This document shows, piece by piece, positions 62,210-64,000 of a stretch of DNA of 64,000 bases. This DNA is from Hetaerina americana. Its lineage: Eukaryota; Arthropoda; Insecta; Odonata; Calopterygidae. The DNA is taken from positions 63,813,090-63,877,089 of the forward strand of contig JAKTNV010000006.1 in assembly GCA_022747635.1 (NCBI GenBank), written 5' to 3'. The notes beneath the pieces were generated by a model. That model worked only from the letters and a program-made list of their open reading frames with translations. It searched no databases and was not told where the DNA came from. Every line of letters starts with the position of its first letter. Position 1 is the first letter of the stretch. Made by a program: the position numbers and the translations under genes.

Positions 62210-63083
62210 AAGAGACGGGCGCCAGCCAGCGCTATCAAACATTAGTCACCCCGCCTTCCCAATCAACTACTGCCACCCCTGGCCTACCCCGTCGTTCGGG
62301 CAATGACCGAGGCTGCTCTTTGTACCCGGGCCAGCCCCACCCCCTTCATCCACTTATCCTGCCTCCATAGGATTGCTCCCAACAAACCCCTCTCTTCGCC
62401 CACCATACCAGGTACTTCCTCATTTGTTTTCTTCTCTGTCCATTTCACCTTCTCCATTCTTCTCCACACCCACCTTTCAAAAGCATCCAATCTACGTCTA
62501 TCCTCCTGCTTCAATGACCACGTTTCCGCGCCGTACATAGCTACGCTCCATATCAAAGTTTTACGAGTCTTTTCTTAACATCCTTACTCAAAGTCCCCGT
62601 CATCAACTCCCTCCTCCTTGTGAAGGCCTCTTTGCCTAGCGCAATTCTTCTGCTTACGTCCCTACTACTTTGACCGTGTTGGTCCAAAACACTACCGAGA
62701 TACGTAAACTGTTCTACCTGCTCTAGTTTTTGCCCACCTATTTTAATGTTAAGCTTGGCCTTTTTCTTTCTAGAAAATCGCATAACCTTTGTTTTATTAA
62801 TATTGATTCTCATCCCATACCGCTTGCACTGAATTTCCAATTCACTAAGCAATGCTTGCAACCCCTTGGCTGACTGACAAACTAAAGCTTGGTCATCAGC
62901 GAACCTAACTGATTTTACGAATTCCCCGCCCACTTTCATTCCTACCTCGAGTTCTTCCCATGCCTCTTTAATCATTTCCTCTGTATACAGGTAGCACAGG
63001 AACGGTGATAATGGGCCACCCTGCCTTACACCTCTTCCTAACACTGCCCATCCGGACTCCCCGTTCCCTACTCGTACCTGAGC
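62210..63083 (-). pseudogene. LINE-A 3' part: reverse transcriptase and C-terminus (well preserved)
   Basis: The minus strand reads LGRGVRQGGPLSPFLCYLY (RT motif B) from 63,044. Motif C, SVRFADDQALVCQSAKG (about 62,910), has both catalytic Asp residues. It continues through YGMRININKTKVMRFSRKKK and QKLEQVEQFTYLGSVLDQ to the end of that frame near 62,555. After one frameshift it gives IWSVAMYGAETWSLKQEDRR, FERWVWRRMEKVKW and RQDKWMKGVG, ending at 62,284. Beyond that lies the putative 3' UTR. The RT active site is intact, but the N-terminal RT and endonuclease are not on this strand. At about 63,083 it abuts the + strand piece head to head. Confidence 0.88.
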
Positions 63084-64000
63084 AGAGATATGGTGATGAG
63101 GTGGGGGACTACGGTTTAGGCACGAGGAATGACCGCGGGGAGAAAGCAGTTGAGTTCTGCAGGAGACAGGGGTTAGTCATCACCAACACTTGGTTTAGAC
63201 ACCACAAAAGACGCAGGTATGCATGGAAAATGCCAGGTGACTCAGAAAGATATCAGCTAGATTATATCCTGGTAAGACACAGCTTTAGGAACAGTGTGAT
63301 AAATTCGCACAGCTTCCCGGGAGCGGATGCGGACTCTGACCACAATTTAGTGGTTATGAAATATAGCGTCCGTTTCAAAAAGATAAGGCAGGGGCGGCGA
63401 GTCAGAAAATGGAATGTAGAAGCATTGAATGTTTTGAAAAGGAAGGAATACAAACAGGCGGTAGAGGAAATCATGGAGGATGGTAAAGACCTAAGTACTA
63501 TCAAAGAAAAATGGGAAAGTATCAAGAAAGGGTTGTCTAAAGCCGCAAAAGACACTATTGGAACCGTTAACACTAAAAAGACCAGGAAACCATGGATCAC
63601 GGATGAGATGATTACAAAGATGGATGAGCGGCGAAAATGGAAGATAATAAATACAGAATTAGGCAAAACGAAGTACAAAGAATTGAACAATAAATTGAGG
63701 CGGGCAACAAATAAAGCAAAAGAAGCATGGTGGAAGACGCAGTGCGAGGATATGGAAAGTCTGCAGAGGAAGGGTGAAATCGGTGCGCTGTACAGCAAAG
63801 TTAAATCGTTATCGGGAAGTAAGAAAGGAAGAGCTATGCTAACAGTTAGAGATAAGCCGGGTAAGGTAATAGTTGACGCAGGAAAGATCCAAGAGAGATG
63901 GAAGGAGTATATAGAAGAACTGTATAGTAAGGAGCTTAGACCAACAAGGTTAGACATTGAAAAAGAAAATGACGTAGAGGAAGACAGCTTAGGTCCAGGC
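63084..64000 (+). pseudogene. LINE-A 5' part: endonuclease C-terminus and linker (runs off window)
   Basis: The + strand frame is open from about 63,084 to the window end. It starts YGDEVGDYGLGTRNDRGEKA, aligning with the 32.95-kb copy just after its GDWNATLSEI block. TWFRHHKRRRYAWKMPGDS and YQLDYILVRHSFRN follow, then GADADSDHNLVVMKYS, the endonuclease SDHN motif. The linker includes RKPWITDEMITKMDERRKWK, AWWKTQCEDMESLQRKGEIG and LTVRDKPGKVIVDAGKIQER. It is uninterrupted for about 305 codons, the cleanest LINE-A coding stretch here. The first endonuclease residues are missing at the junction and the RT would lie beyond 64,000. The 231-codon minus frame is antisense to it. Confidence 0.88.

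Noticed and set aside
63262..63957. 231-codon minus frame
   Set aside because: It is antisense to the LINE-A endonuclease-linker frame, which has clear homology on the + strand.

Overview
This window looks like non-coding, AT-rich chromosomal DNA from a eukaryote, most likely an arthropod and probably an insect. The basis is the repeat content: four mariner-family DNA transposon copies, many fragments of an endonuclease/reverse-transcriptase LINE, a second CR1/Jockey-like LINE, several tRNA-derived SINEs, and long TA microsatellites. I recognise no host protein-coding gene, no intact tRNA or rRNA gene, no operon-like gene packing and no CRISPR. Most open frames are chance frames in repeats or GC-rich islands. 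The species call is an inference.

Layout. 0.4-1.1 kb: old LINE-A relic. 3.0-4.5 kb: SINE-1 copy, then mariner M1, broken and internally deleted but with both inverted ends. 4.5-14.6 kb: mostly unannotated, with one GC-rich island at 9.6-10.5 kb. 14.6 kb: a foldback element bounded by a perfect 13-bp duplication. 18.2-18.9 kb: a foldback fragment, a decayed SINE-2 and a LINE-A 3' end. 22.2-24.6 kb: two CpG-containing GC islands. 25.6-27.0 kb: two LINE-A fragments. 27.9-28.8 kb: mariner M2, the best preserved element, with perfect 26-bp ends, a TA duplication and one uninterrupted 223-codon frame that lacks the middle of the transposase. 30.2-30.8 kb: SINE-2 embedded in (TA)n. 31.5-34.0 kb: mariner M3 remnant and the longest + strand LINE-A copy. 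34.8 kb: SINE-3. 35.2-40.1 kb: three more GC islands. 41.4-43.3 kb: LINE-A 5' fragment, a 15-bp hairpin, then LINE-B with a 354-codon open RT frame and its 3' UTR. 43.9-44.7 kb: GC island. 46.9-47.7 kb: SINE-2, a palindromic TA array and a tRNA-like relic. 49.9-50.9 kb: LINE-A interrupted by SINE-1. 52.9-57.0 kb: LINE-A fragments and mariner M4. 59.2-59.9 kb: LINE-A interrupted by a second foldback element. 61.5 kb: LINE-B 3' UTR. 62.2-64.0 kb: LINE-A with its 5' part inverted, running off the window.

How the parts relate. The LINEs carry the reverse transcriptase (and, in LINE-A, an APE-type endonuclease) that normally copies both the LINE and dependent SINEs. LINE-A and SINE-2 both end beside TA repeats and may share a short 3' tail. 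Nesting gives an order of events: LINE-A copies came first, then SINE-1 (50.4 kb) and the foldback element (59.4 kb) jumped into them. The most interesting candidates are the foldback family with 13-bp target duplications, the in-frame-deleted mariner M2, and the head-to-head LINE-A at the right edge.
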